Part shown: one piece after another, positions 7,456-16,352 of the stretch
Layout of the letters: each line of letters opens with the position of its first letter
Position numbering within the stretch: position 1 is the stretch's first letter
Source of the DNA: an uncultured Lachnospiraceae bacterium
Lineage (GTDB): Bacteria; Bacillota; Clostridia; Lachnospirales; Lachnospiraceae
Reading direction: 5' to 3'
Assembly: GCA_910585005.1 (NCBI GenBank)
Contig: CAJUCN010000001.1
Span: 1 to 64,000, forward strand
DNA: 64,000 nt
Translations under genes and position numbers: made by a program
The notes under the pieces: model-generated
What the model was told of the DNA's origin: nothing
The model's database searches: none
Seen by the model: only the letters and a program-made list of their open reading frames with translations

Positions 7456-10400
7456 TTACTTTTTATGGATCTCACTGTGCAGCTCCTGGAGGGATTTTAC
7501 TTCACTGCTTTTATGGGTTTTTAGGTAGTGAATCCCTTCAGCAGTCACTTTTGCGGCGGCAACTGTAGTAATATAAGGCGCTTTTGCCTTAATCGCGGCC
7601 TTCCTCAAATAACTGTCATCATGAACGCTGTCCTTCCCTACCGGGGAATTGATGATCAGATCAAAATCGCCGTTGGTGATCATATCCCAAACATTGGGAC
7701 GGCCTTCGTAAAGCTTTTTCACCTTTTCCGCCGGAATACCTGCTGCTGTGATCAGATTATAAGTTCCTTCTGTCGCCACGATTTTAAAGCCATCGCCGGA
7801 AAGGCTTCTGGCTACCTCTACCACTTCATCTTTATCTTTCTTATTGACAGAAATCAGCACCGTGCCTTCTAAGGGCAGTTTGGACTGAACCGCTTCCTGA
7901 GCCTTAAAAAATGCTTCCCCATAGGAGCGGGACAGGCCCAGCACTTCTCCTGTAGAACGCATTTCCGGCCCCAAAACAGGATCCACTTCCGGAAACATAT
8001 TGAAAGGGAACACCGCTTCCTTCACCCCATAGTTAGGAATCACCTGCTCGCAAAGCTCCGGCACCGGCGAAGGACGCCCCGTGATCTCTGAGGTAATGAT
8101 ATCCGTTGCAAGAGGCACCATGCGGATATTGCAGACCTTAGATACCAAAGGTACGGTACGGGATGCCCTGGGATTTGCTTCCAATACGAAAACCTTCCCG
8201 TTTTCAATGGCATACTGCATATTCATCAGCCCCTTCACATGCATCTCTTCCGCGATCTTCCTGGTATATTCCTTGATCGTCTCCACACTTTCTGCCGGAA
8301 TGTGCACAGAAGGGATAATGCAGGCGGAATCCCCGGAATGAATACCTGCAAGTTCAATATGCTCCATGACTGCTGGCACAAAGGCGTGGGTTCCGTCACT
8401 GATGGCGTCCGCTTCGCATTCCAGCGCATGGTTTAAGAAACGGTCTATCAGGATCGGGCGGTCCGGGGTCACGCCTACCGCCGCATTCATGTATTCCGTC
8501 ATACTCTCATCATCATAAACCACTTCCATTCCCCTGCCGCCAAGAACATAGGAGGGACGCACCATTACCGGGTATCCGATCCTTTGGGCAATCAAAAGGG
8601 CTTCTTCCACGCTGGCCGCCATTCCTGACTCCGGCATCGGGATCTTTAGTTTTTCCATCATAGCCCGGAATTGATCCCGGTCCTCCGCCAGATCAATAAC
8701 GGACGGAGACGTCCCCAAGATCCTGACACCATTCTTTTCCAACTCTGATGCCAGGTTAAGAGGCGTCTGTCCGCCAAACTGTGCAATCACCCCAAGGGGT
8801 TTTTCCTTTTTATAAATGCTAAGTACATCCTCTAACGTCAGCGGTTCAAAATATAACTTATCGGAAGTGTCATAATCGGTAGAGACTGTCTCCGGATTAC
8901 AGTTCACTATGATCGTCTCAAATCCCAGCTTTCGGAGGGCCATTGCCGCATGTACACAGCAATAGTCAAATTCAATTCCCTGGCCAATGCGGTTGGGACC
9001 GCCGCCCAGGATCATAATCTTCGGTTTCTCTTCGCCAACCGGGTTTTTATCTGGCGCATTATAAGTGGAATAGTAATATGCGCTGTCTGCCGTTCCGCTA
9101 ACGTGGACACCTTCCCATGCCTCTTCCACACCTAACGCCTCCCGGTGGTTTCTGATATCATCCTCCGGGATCTCCAAAAGCTGGCTTAAATATTTATCAG
9201 CAAACCCGTCCTTTTTGGCCCTGATCAACATTTCATCCGGCAAAAGACCGCCCTGATGCTTCAGGATTGCTTCCTCTTCTTCCACCAGTTCCTTCATCTG
9301 CTCAATGAAATATGTTTTCACTTTGGTAATCTCGTGAATCTCCTCTACCGACGCCCCTTTGCGAAGCGCCTCATACATCAGAAAATGACGTTCGCTGGAA
9401 GGCGTATTTAACCGTCTAAGCAGCTCCTCTTTAGACAACGTGTCAAAATTCCCGGCATGGCCCAGGCCATACCGCCCTGTTTCCAGAGAACGGATCGCTT
9501 TCTGAAACGCTTCCTTGTAAGTCTTGCCAATACTCATGACTTCCCCCACAGCGCGCATCTGTGTTCCCAGCTTGTCCTCCACTCCTTTAAACTTTTCAAA
9601 GGCCCAGCGGGCAAATTTAATCACAACATAATCGCCGTCCGGCACATATTGATCCAATGTCCCATACTTACCGCAGGGAATATCCTTTAACGTAAGTCCT
9701 GCCGCCAACAGGGAAGATACTAATGCAATCGGAAAACCTGTTGCCTTAGAAGCAAGAGCGGAAGAACGTGAAGTACGGGGATTAATCTCAATGACAATGA
9801 TCCGATCCGTTACCGGGTCGTGAGCAAACTGTACATTGGTTCCGCCGATCACCTGCACTGATTCCACAATCCGGTATGCCTGCTCCTGCAGTCTTTTCTG
9901 ACATTCCTCCGATATGGTAAGCATAGGGGCAGAGCAGAAGGAATCCCCTGTGTGCACGCCTAATGGATCAATATTTTCAATAAAACACACGGTAATAATA
10001 TTGTTGTCCGCATCACGAACCACCTCCAGCTCCAGTTCTTCCCATCCAAGGATCGACTCTTCCACCAAAACCTGGCCTACCAGGCTTGCCTGAAGCCCTC
10101 TGGCACATACGACCTGCAGCTCTTCCTTATTATACACCAAGCCGCCGCCAGCGCCGCCCATGGTATAGGCCGGACGCAAAACCACAGGATATCCCAGCTT
10201 ATCCGCAATGGAAAGAGCCTCCTCCACAGAATATGCCACCTCGCTGCGTGCCATTTCGATTCCCAGCTTATCCATCGTCTTTTTAAATTCTATGCGGTCT
10301 TCCCCCCGCTCAATGGCATCCACCTGCACACCGATCACTTTTACATGGTACTTGTCCAAAATGCCCGCCTTATTTAATTCTGCACACAAATTAAGCCCAG

Positions 10401-10680
10401 ACTGCCCTCCCAAATTAGGAAGCAGCGCATCAGGGCGTTCCTTTGCAATGATCTGCTCTAAGCGGTCTACATTTAGGGGTTCGATGTAAGTCACATCCGC
10501 CGTCTCCGGATCTGTCATGATCGTTGCCGGGTTGGAATTAACCAATACGATTTCATATCCCAATTTCCGGAGCGCCTTACAAGCCTGCGTCCCCGAATAA
10601 TCAAACTCACAGGCCTGTCCAATGATGATCGGCCCCGAACCAATAATTAGCACCTTATGAATATCTGTCCTGCGTGGCAT
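7456..10680 (-). CDS. carB: Carbamoyl-phosphate synthase large subunit
   Basis: 1074 residues, full length. It makes carbamoyl phosphate from bicarbonate, two ATP and ammonia delivered by CarA, for pyrimidine and arginine synthesis. It has two ATP-grasp halves: residues 1-400, starting MPRRTDIHKVLIIGSGPIII, and about 550-935, starting PKIMILGGGPNRIGQG. A linker lies between them, with a C-terminal MGS-like allosteric domain from about 935. The usual partner carA is not adjacent: upstream is a deacetylase gene. carB has its own promoter and a hairpin in its leader. Confidence 0.97.
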   Translation of the reverse strand: MPRRTDIHKVLIIGSGPIIIGQACEFDYSGTQACKALRKLGYEIVLVNSNPATIMTDPETADVTYIEPLNVDRLEQIIAKERPDALLPNLGGQSGLNLCAELNKAGILDKYHVKVIGVQVDAIERGEDRIEFKKTMDKLGIEMARSEVAYSVEEALSIADKLGYPVVLRPAYTMGGAGGGLVYNKEELQVVCARGLQASLVGQVLVEESILGWEELELEVVRDADNNIITVCFIENIDPLGVHTGDSFCSAPMLTISEECQKRLQEQAYRIVESVQVIGGTNVQFAHDPVTDRIIVIEINPRTSRSSALASKATGFPIALVSSLLAAGLTLKDIPCGKYGTLDQYVPDGDYVVIKFARWAFEKFKGVEDKLGTQMRAVGEVMSIGKTYKEAFQKAIRSLETGRYGLGHAGNFDTLSKEELLRRLNTPSSERHFLMYEALRKGASVEEIHEITKVKTYFIEQMKELVEEEEAILKHQGGLLPDEMLIRAKKDGFADKYLSQLLEIPEDDIRNHREALGVEEAWEGVHVSGTADSAYYYSTYNAPDKNPVGEEKPKIMILGGGPNRIGQGIEFDYCCVHAAMALRKLGFETIIVNCNPETVSTDYDTSDKLYFEPLTLEDVLSIYKKEKPLGVIAQFGGQTPLNLASELEKNGVRILGTSPSVIDLAEDRDQFRAMMEKLKIPMPESGMAASVEEALLIAQRIGYPVMVRPSYVLGGRGMEVVYDDESMTEYMNAAVGVTPDRPILIDRFLNHALECEADAISDGTHAFVPAVMEHIELAGIHSGDSACIIPSVHIPAESVETIKEYTRKIAEEMHVKGLMNMQYAIENGKVFVLEANPRASRTVPLVSKVCNIRMVPLATDIITSEITGRPSPVPELCEQVIPNYGVKEAVFPFNMFPEVDPVLGPEMRSTGEVLGLSRSYGEAFFKAQEAVQSKLPLEGTVLISVNKKDKDEVVEVARSLSGDGFKIVATEGTYNLITAAGIPAEKVKKLYEGRPNVWDMITNGDFDLIINSPVGKDSVHDDSYLRKAAIKAKAPYITTVAAAKVTAEGIHYLKTHKSSEVKSLQELHSEIHKK

Positions 10681-10704
10681 AAATACCCTCCATTCTTAAA
10701 AACC

Positions 10705-10731
10705 GGGAATTTGCCTGCCCGGCAAATTCCC
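10705..10731 (-). promoter_or_regulatory. Terminator-like hairpin in the carB leader
   Basis: GGGAATTTGCC pairs perfectly with GGCAAATTCCC around a five-base loop, followed on the minus strand by GGTTTTT. It lies between the carB promoter and its GGAGGG ribosome binding site. This is the layout of a transcription attenuator; no PyrR-binding loop is apparent. Confidence 0.6.
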
Positions 10732-10762
10732 TACTGCTTCTGTATCCTTTTTGCTGTTCCTT

Positions 10763-10792
10763 ATTTTATCATCGGAGATACAGCGGTGTCAA
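10763..10792 (-). promoter_or_regulatory. Promoter of carB
   Basis: Minus-strand TTGACA (10787-10792) and TAAAAT (10763-10768), 18-bp spacer, about 83 bp upstream of the carB ATG. This gives a leader RNA of about 75 bases containing the hairpin at 10705-10731. Confidence 0.7.
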
Positions 10793-10820
10793 TTTTATCC
10801 TTCCTCAAATTCATCTTTGT

Positions 10821-10850
10821 CCTTTAAGGAAACGCGCTCCTTAATTTTTT
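10821..10850 (+). terminator. Hairpin at the deacetylase 3' end
   Basis: TTAAGGA...TCCTTAA followed by a run of T on the plus strand. It overlaps the stop codon of the minus-strand deacetylase gene. The T-run is on the plus side, so it would mainly block antisense transcription into that gene. Confidence 0.5.
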
Positions 10851-11734
10851 ATCTGTCTTCCTTCATGATTCATATGATATTTATCTTTATAAATCAGCTC
10901 CGATATCGGGACGAAGGTATAGCCCTCGTTTTTCAGTTTGGCTATCAGAATATCCAGAGCCTGCGCCGTATATTTCGCCCCATTATGGCATAAAATAATT
11001 GACCCATTTCCAAGATGCTTATGTTCTGTCACCGTTTTGATGATAGCGTCTACCCCATAGTCTTTCCAGTCCAGGGAGTCCACATCCCACTGAATGGTAT
11101 AATATCCGCAGTCCTTTGCCACATTCACCACTGCATTGTCATAATCCCCATAGGGCGGCCTGAATAAGAACATCTCATAACCAGTCAGTTCCCGCACCTT
11201 TTCATGCACTTTCATCAGTTCCTCTTTCTTTTCTCCATCCGAAAGCTGGCTCATATTTTTATGGTTTTCACTGTGGTTCCCAAGATCATGTTTGGCGGCC
11301 AAAATCGCTTTCACATCATCGGGATAGCTTTCCACCCATCCCCCCGTCATAAAAAAGGTGGCCCGCACATCCTGCTTTGCCAGGATTTCCAAAATCTTAG
11401 GCGTATCTTCATTTCCCCAGGCCGCATCAAAAGAAAGGGCAATTTTCTTTTCGTCCATCTCCACACAATAAATGGGAAGCTCCCGCCCATCTACACTGCT
11501 GCTCACCGTCACGTTTTCGCTGACAACCGTATAGCCGCCTCTGACCACTGCAAGGGCAGCAAGAACCAACGCCCCGTATTTTACAGACAAAGTAAGTGTC
11601 TGGCGCATGTACGCATCCCGGTCCTGCCCTTTTTCCTGTTCCGGAAAAAATTTTCTAATGAAGGGCTGTTTCGGTTTTTTTTCACCTTTTCTGCCGGAAT
11701 GCCTTCGGTGCAATCTTTCTATGTATTCTTTCAT
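10841..11734 (-). CDS. Membrane-anchored polysaccharide deacetylase (NodB domain)
   Basis: 297 residues. A basic N-terminus is followed by one membrane segment (about residues 35-52). The NodB domain runs from about 85: IALSFDAAWGNEDT carries the catalytic Asp, DLGNHSENHKNMS the metal-binding His pair, FRPPYGDYD motif 3 and ILCHNGA motif 5. It resembles PdaB/PdaA-type deacetylases of spore formers, which act on peptidoglycan N-acetyl groups. The start at 11734 is chosen over 11779 because the extra 15 codons coincide with a strong inverted repeat; neither start has a good ribosome binding site. It follows the PadR/DUF1700 pair. Confidence 0.85.
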   Translation of the reverse strand: MKEYIERLHRRHSGRKGEKKPKQPFIRKFFPEQEKGQDRDAYMRQTLTLSVKYGALVLAALAVVRGGYTVVSENVTVSSSVDGRELPIYCVEMDEKKIALSFDAAWGNEDTPKILEILAKQDVRATFFMTGGWVESYPDDVKAILAAKHDLGNHSENHKNMSQLSDGEKKEELMKVHEKVRELTGYEMFLFRPPYGDYDNAVVNVAKDCGYYTIQWDVDSLDWKDYGVDAIIKTVTEHKHLGNGSIILCHNGAKYTAQALDILIAKLKNEGYTFVPISELIYKDKYHMNHEGRQIKN

Positions 11735-11743
11735 AATCAAATA

Positions 11744-11776
11744 CCCGTCATCACTATTTCTACAGTGTATGACGGG
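11744..11776. repeat. Inverted repeat just upstream of the deacetylase start
   Basis: CCCGTCATCACT pairs with AGTG-T-ATGACGGG, a 12-bp stem with one bulged base. It covers the region where the ribosome binding site of the deacetylase gene should be. It may be an operator or a translation-control hairpin. The rest of 11777-11848 shows nothing clear beyond a small CTCCT/AGGAG dyad. Confidence 0.55.
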
Positions 11777-11848
11777 CATAGGTTGTCACATGCCACTCCT
11801 GCAAGAGGAGATGCCAGAGAGGAATAATTCATACAAAAATATTTAATT

Positions 11849-12415
11849 TCAATTGTATGCACTTTTTTGAAATTTATTTTTAGTAATGAATCGGACAAAT
11901 TTAACTGTAATCTTCCACGATCCCCACCCTGCTGCAAATAATAGAATCCCTACTATGACAGAAAAAAGGAAAGCCAGATAGGGATGCGGCGCATACCCGC
12001 CAAACTGAAAACTTACCCAGGGAACTTCCATCCCTATCAGATAACCAAACGCTTTGATCAGCCCTGCAACAGGTGCAAGAATTCCGGAAAACATAAAACC
12101 CACACCCAAAACGCTTGTAATCGGCAAAACAAACAAGCTTCCTGCCCCTGCAAAACTGTAAAAGGCCACAACACTACACAGCTTTTTAAAGCTAAAAGCA
12201 GTACTCTTGGAAATGGATTCGCCAAGATATGCCCCTGCTAATTCTTTGGGATCCCCCAGTCTTTCTATTATCTGCCCCGGCGTTAATTGATCCTGCGTCT
12301 CCAATTCCACCATCTCGCTTTTGATCTCATTAATGATATCTGCCCTTTCTGAAGCCGGCATTGTTTTTAAGTACCGGTCAACTTTGTCCAAATACGCATT
12401 TAAATATTCATTCAT
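11849..12415 (-). CDS. DUF1700 (HAAS domain) membrane protein
   Basis: 188 residues. The N-terminal 60 residues (MNEYLNAYLDKVDRYLKTMP..ER.DII.EI.S.) form the helical HAAS/DUF1700 domain. Three or so membrane helices follow, including VAFYSFAGAGSLFVLPITSV and FLFSVIVGILLFAAGW. Such proteins are nearly always paired with a PadR regulator, as here (57 bp upstream), and are thought to report on envelope state. The DUF4097 partner often found third in such operons is missing; a deacetylase stands in its place. Confidence 0.85.
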   Translation of the reverse strand: MNEYLNAYLDKVDRYLKTMPASERADIINEIKSEMVELETQDQLTPGQIIERLGDPKELAGAYLGESISKSTAFSFKKLCSVVAFYSFAGAGSLFVLPITSVLGVGFMFSGILAPVAGLIKAFGYLIGMEVPWVSFQFGGYAPHPYLAFLFSVIVGILLFAAGWGSWKITVKFVRFITKNKFQKSAYN

Positions 12416-12472
12416 ACCCTTTACCTCATTTTCAAATTTTATATTTATTTTGAAATAAGCTTTATGTTATTG

Positions 12473-12802
12473 CTATGTGCTCATTGCTTTAACTGCATTT
12501 ATAAGATTTTCCCATTCTACAGACATAGCCCTCAAATACTCCCTGCCATTTTCCGTCATGGAATAGTATTTTCTAGGCGGCAGTCCTTCTGCTGAATCCT
12601 GCCAAAAAGAAGAAAGGAATCCTTCCTTCAAAAGCCGCCTGAGCAGAGGATAAATGGTGCTTTCCTTAGCTGACAGGATCGGCCACTTTTCCAGTTCACT
12701 CATGATCTCGTAACCGTAACGATCCTGATTGCTGATCATTGCCAAAATGCAAAATTCCAAAGTGCCACGCCTTATTTGCGATTTCCATTCGTCAATATTC
12801 AT
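12473..12802 (-). CDS. PadR family transcriptional regulator
   Basis: 109 residues with a winged helix. LEFCILAMISNQDRYGYEIM and STIYPLLRRLLKEGFL (recognition region) are diagnostic, followed by PRKYYSMTENGREYL. PadR proteins repress their own operon and release DNA on binding a small molecule or a membrane partner. A palindrome sits between the -35 and -10 boxes of its promoter, consistent with autoregulation of the padR-DUF1700 unit. Confidence 0.92.
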   Translation of the reverse strand: MNIDEWKSQIRRGTLEFCILAMISNQDRYGYEIMSELEKWPILSAKESTIYPLLRRLLKEGFLSSFWQDSAEGLPPRKYYSMTENGREYLRAMSVEWENLINAVKAMST

Positions 12803-12822
12803 ACCCCGTCCTCCTTATATAT

Positions 12823-12851
12823 ATCGTACTACACAGTATATCGAATGTCAA
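12823..12851 (-). promoter_or_regulatory. Promoter and palindromic operator of the padR-DUF1700 operon
   Basis: Minus-strand TTGACA (12846-12851) and TACGAT (12823-12828), 17-bp spacer. TACT-ACAC-AGTA (12827-12838) is a palindrome at the -10 end of the spacer and reads TACTGTGTAGTA on the coding strand. This position suits a PadR autorepressor site. Confidence 0.65.
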
Positions 12852-12855
12852 CAAC

Positions 12856-12882
12856 AAAAATAGAGCTGCCATAAGGCAGCCC
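12856..12882 (-). terminator. Rho-independent terminator of the arabinofuranosidase gene
   Basis: GGGCTGCC-TTAT-GGCAGCTC followed by TATTTTT on the minus strand, just after the GH51 stop. Confidence 0.8.
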
Positions 12883-12906
12883 TAAACTTCACAATCTTTC
12901 TATTCT

Positions 12907-14406
12907 TTATTTCTTTAATCTTACAACATTCCAACTATGCTTACCAAATACTGTAGTAAAATTCCCATCTTCCATACGGGATGCATTTCCTGCAATTGGT
13001 GTTACACAATCAGGTGTCTTCTCCGTATTAACCGCTTTCATATCGTCATTCGTAAGAACAATGTGCTCAACCACTTTGTAATCCTTAAACTGCCTAAGGT
13101 CGCAGCCCACCTCAAGGTCTTCCTCCAGATCCTTATTCACAGCAAAGATGGTAAGTTCCTCATTCTCTTCATTCCACACACAAACACTGTCAAGGAACGA
13201 AACATCCCCGTAAGTCTTACTCTCATAAAAAGGCGCTTCCACCAGAGTGTTCAGTACGGTTCCCCTTCCGTATACGCTGGCATGCATATAAGGATAAAAG
13301 ATTGTCTGACGCCATGCCCCGGTATCGGAAGTCATAATCGGCGCTATCACGTTCACAAGCTGGGCGAGACAGGCAACCTTCACCCGGTCTGCATGACGCA
13401 GCATCGTGATCAACATGCTGCCAACCAAAAGCGCATCTTCAAAATTATAAACATCTTCCAACTGATGAGGCGCCTGTACCCATTTTTCCAGTTTTTCATC
13501 CGCCTCATTGCTGTGATACCACACATTCCACTCATCAAAGGAAAGATTGATCTGCTTTTTACTCCGCTTCTTTGCTTTCACACAGTCTGCAATGGAAAGG
13601 ACTGAGCTGATAAATTCATCCATCCCCTTGGAATTTGCAAGAAACTCCGGGGTATTATTTTCCCTGTTACCATAATATTGATGGAGCGATAAGTAATCTA
13701 CCTGATCGTAACATTCGCTAAGAACTTCTTCCTCCCAATAGCCAAACGTATTCATCGTAAGGGAAGAGCTCCCACATGCTACCGTCTCAATGCCGGGATC
13801 CAGGAATTTCATCAGTCTTCCCGTTTCCGCTGCCGCCCGTCCGTATTCCTTCGCGGTCTTATGACCCATCTGCCAAGGGCCGTCCATCTCATTGCCAAGG
13901 CACCATAACTTGATATTATGAGGCTCCTCATATCCATGCTTTCTTCTAAGATCGCTATAGTATGTGCCTTTCTTAAAATTGCAGTATTCCAGCAGGTCTT
14001 TGGCCTCTTCCGGTCCTCTGGTTCCCAAGTTCACAGCCATCATTACTTCAGAACCTGCCTTCTTCGCCCAATCAACAAACTCATTCAGCCCAAACTGATT
14101 CGTCTCAATAACCTGCCAAGCCAAGTCCACCTTTGAAGGACGCTCTTTTTTAGGACCCACGCCATCTTCCCAGTGATAACCGGATACAAAATTTCCGCCC
14201 GGATAGCGGACTATGGGAACCTGAAGTTCCCTGACCAGCTCCAGCACGTCCTTCCTCATTCCCTGTTCATCTGCAAAAGGGCTGTTTTCCTGATAGATTC
14301 CCTCATACACAGCACGCCCTAAATGTTCAATAAAAGAACCAAAAATCCTCTTATCCACTGCGCCTGTCAAATAATACTTATCTACAATGATTTGCGCTTT
14401 TTTCAT
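12907..14406 (-). CDS. abfA: GH51 alpha-L-arabinofuranosidase
   Basis: 499 residues, the normal length of intracellular GH51 enzymes, with no signal peptide. RYPGGNFVSGYHWEDGVGP near residue 65 is a family signature. WCLGNEMDGPWQ (about 168-179) holds the acid/base Glu and NLSFDEWNVWY (about 283-293) the nucleophile Glu. It removes arabinofuranosyl side chains from arabinoxylan or arabinan oligomers in the cytoplasm. It stands alone, divergent from an AraC regulator that probably controls it. Confidence 0.95.
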   Translation of the reverse strand: MKKAQIIVDKYYLTGAVDKRIFGSFIEHLGRAVYEGIYQENSPFADEQGMRKDVLELVRELQVPIVRYPGGNFVSGYHWEDGVGPKKERPSKVDLAWQVIETNQFGLNEFVDWAKKAGSEVMMAVNLGTRGPEEAKDLLEYCNFKKGTYYSDLRRKHGYEEPHNIKLWCLGNEMDGPWQMGHKTAKEYGRAAAETGRLMKFLDPGIETVACGSSSLTMNTFGYWEEEVLSECYDQVDYLSLHQYYGNRENNTPEFLANSKGMDEFISSVLSIADCVKAKKRSKKQINLSFDEWNVWYHSNEADEKLEKWVQAPHQLEDVYNFEDALLVGSMLITMLRHADRVKVACLAQLVNVIAPIMTSDTGAWRQTIFYPYMHASVYGRGTVLNTLVEAPFYESKTYGDVSFLDSVCVWNEENEELTIFAVNKDLEEDLEVGCDLRQFKDYKVVEHIVLTNDDMKAVNTEKTPDCVTPIAGNASRMEDGNFTTVFGKHSWNVVRLKK

Positions 14407-14526
14407 TTTTACCCCATACTCCTTTCACTCTTTTTCTCCATTTGCCGCCTTTACAGCCCGTCTTATCGTACCTTTTATTATAAGCCAGCCCAACAGGATT
14501 TTCCCATCACATTTTTTCCGGTTTAT

Positions 14527-14556
14527 TTGACTTTTCTTCCGGTCATATGCTATGCT
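14527..14556 (+). promoter_or_regulatory. Promoter of the AraC regulator divergent from abfA
   Basis: TTGACT (14527-14532) and TATGCT (14551-14556), 18-bp spacer. The heptamer TTCCGGT occurs twice nearby (about 14516 and 14537) as a direct repeat, a possible regulator site between the divergent genes. Confidence 0.55.
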
Positions 14557-14591
14557 GATATCATTCACTCTGTATCGGTAAGGAGCCTGTT

Positions 14592-15386
14592 ATGTATCAA
14601 CTTAATTTCTGTGAATACAACCGTTCCAACCATGATTACGACACTATTTTCCGTCCCTCCGGGAGCGGAGATTATCTTTTTCTACAATTTAAGGCGCCGA
14701 TGAAAGTATATTTAGACGACAAGATACTGATCACCAAAGAAAACGCCTGCATCCTCTATACGCCGGGAACTTCCCAGCACTATCAGGCCGTACGCAGGTT
14801 TTATAATAGTTATCTTCACTTTTCTTCCGATGAAAACCCTGCCAGGCACTTCCGTATCCCTGAAAATACAGTTTTTTATCCGGAAGATCCTATCCAAATT
14901 GATTTATACATATCCCGGCTTCAACAGGAATATTTTTCAGCTTTTCCATTCCGCGAGGACTCTATCCATGCCTTGATCAGCCTGCTTTTGCTGTCCATCG
15001 GCCGGGGAATGAACAGGGCCCATGTACAAAAAGAGGATACCGGACATCTCTATCCCCTGTTTCAAAGCCTGCGTCTTCAAATGCTTACAGAGTGCGGAGA
15101 AAATTGGAATGTGGAACGGCTGTGTAAATGTGTCAATTTGGAAAAAAGCCAATTTTACGCTTATTACCGCAGTTTCTTTTCTTCCACGCCCAAAAACGAC
15201 CTTCTCCAGGCACGATTAGAGAAAGCCAAGTATTTATTGAGCAATGAAGCCTTGCAGGTAAAAGAAGTTGCACAACTTTGCGGTTTCCAAAACCAAGTGC
15301 ATTTCACCCGGTACTTCAAGGCTTGCTGCGGGTGCCCGCCAGGAGCCTATGCACAAAAAGTACCTCTTAAAAACGGCGTTTCCTAG
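14592..15386 (+). CDS. AraC family transcriptional regulator next to abfA
   Basis: 264 residues. The N-terminal half is a cupin-like sensor (ACILYTPGTSQHYQAV, YNSYLHFSS). The C-terminal 100 residues hold the two helix-turn-helix motifs: NVERLCKCVNLEKSQFYAYYRSFF and the signature VKEVAQLCGFQNQVHFTRYFK. AAGGAG six bases before the ATG fixes the start. Divergence from the GH51 gene suggests it activates arabinoside use. It ends 14 bp from the convergent transporter gene, with no terminator visible. Confidence 0.9.
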   Translation: MYQLNFCEYNRSNHDYDTIFRPSGSGDYLFLQFKAPMKVYLDDKILITKENACILYTPGTSQHYQAVRRFYNSYLHFSSDENPARHFRIPENTVFYPEDPIQIDLYISRLQQEYFSAFPFREDSIHALISLLLLSIGRGMNRAHVQKEDTGHLYPLFQSLRLQMLTECGENWNVERLCKCVNLEKSQFYAYYRSFFSSTPKNDLLQARLEKAKYLLSNEALQVKEVAQLCGFQNQVHFTRYFKACCGCPPGAYAQKVPLKNGVS

Positions 15387-15400
15387 CTTAATCCTCTTTT

Positions 15401-16330
15401 TTACATCACTAACATTGAAACCAGCGGGATCGTTGCCACCGACAGAATCGTTGTAAGCGCCACTCCCTTTGAGGCCATCTCATAATCTCCGTCATATTGC
15501 TGTGCCAGCATTGCAGTCATGCTCCCCACCGGTGTTGCCAACATCACCAGGCACACCCCAAGGATCACCTCATTGTCCACAAACTGACGGATGACCATCA
15601 CACCTACAGCCGGAAGGACGAGCAGCTTTATTACAGAGAAGAGTAACAGCCGCAGGTCGGTAAAGAGTTTCTTTAAGTTAATTGTGGCAAGGGAAGCCCC
15701 TATAACCATCATGCTTAGAGGCGCCGTCAAATTGCTCAAGTGAGTGATGGTATCTGCAATCATTCCAGGCACCGGTATTTCACACAGGTAAATGATCATA
15801 GCCGCAATGCAGGAAATCACGCCAACATTAAAGATCCTGCGAATCAAAAAGGCAGCGCCATGCCCCTTTTGCCTGCCGCCTTCCGGTTCCGACGACATGG
15901 ACGATACCCCATAGGTATAAATCAGGATATTATAGGGAATGGTGAACAGCGCTGCATAAAGAAGCGCACTCTTCCCGTAAAGAGCGGCAACCACCGGAAA
16001 TCCCATAAACCCAATATTGGAAAAGACCGTCATCGCCTTGTAGGTTCCCCGGCTTTCCTTTTCTACCCTAAGGAGCCGGGGCAGGATCTGGGCAATCAAA
16101 AGAAGAGCCGAATACACGCCCGTAATTATGGCCGCGGTGACGAAAAGCTCCCGTCCCTGTATCTTTTCTTCCCCCAGGCATCCTGTGAGAACCAATGCAG
16201 GATTTGCAATATTTACTACAATGGCTGACAGCTTTTTACCTGCCTCGTCCGTGATAATTTCCTTTTTGTAACATAAGTACCCAATCCCCATTAAGAGGAA
16301 AAGCACCACCATCTGTTCTAGCAGCAGCAT
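15401..16330 (-). CDS. AEC family transporter (auxin efflux carrier-like)
   Basis: 309 residues with about ten membrane helices, beginning MLLLEQMVVLFLLMGIGYLC. The duplicated five-helix halves and the motif CLVMLATPVGSMTAMLAQQY near residue 265 match the AEC/BART superfamily, whose bacterial members carry malate, malonate or other organic acids. AAGGAG precedes the ATG. The substrate here is unknown. Confidence 0.85.
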   Translation of the reverse strand: MLLLEQMVVLFLLMGIGYLCYKKEIITDEAGKKLSAIVVNIANPALVLTGCLGEEKIQGRELFVTAAIITGVYSALLLIAQILPRLLRVEKESRGTYKAMTVFSNIGFMGFPVVAALYGKSALLYAALFTIPYNILIYTYGVSSMSSEPEGGRQKGHGAAFLIRRIFNVGVISCIAAMIIYLCEIPVPGMIADTITHLSNLTAPLSMMVIGASLATINLKKLFTDLRLLLFSVIKLLVLPAVGVMVIRQFVDNEVILGVCLVMLATPVGSMTAMLAQQYDGDYEMASKGVALTTILSVATIPLVSMLVM

Positions 16331-16352
16331 CTCTTTAACTCCTTATCCCTTC

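Noticed and set aside
12473..12802. Reading the PadR operator as a BlaI/MecI-type TACA/TGTA box
   Set aside because: The half-sites are TACT/AGTA and the regulator next to it is PadR, so a BlaI site is not supported.
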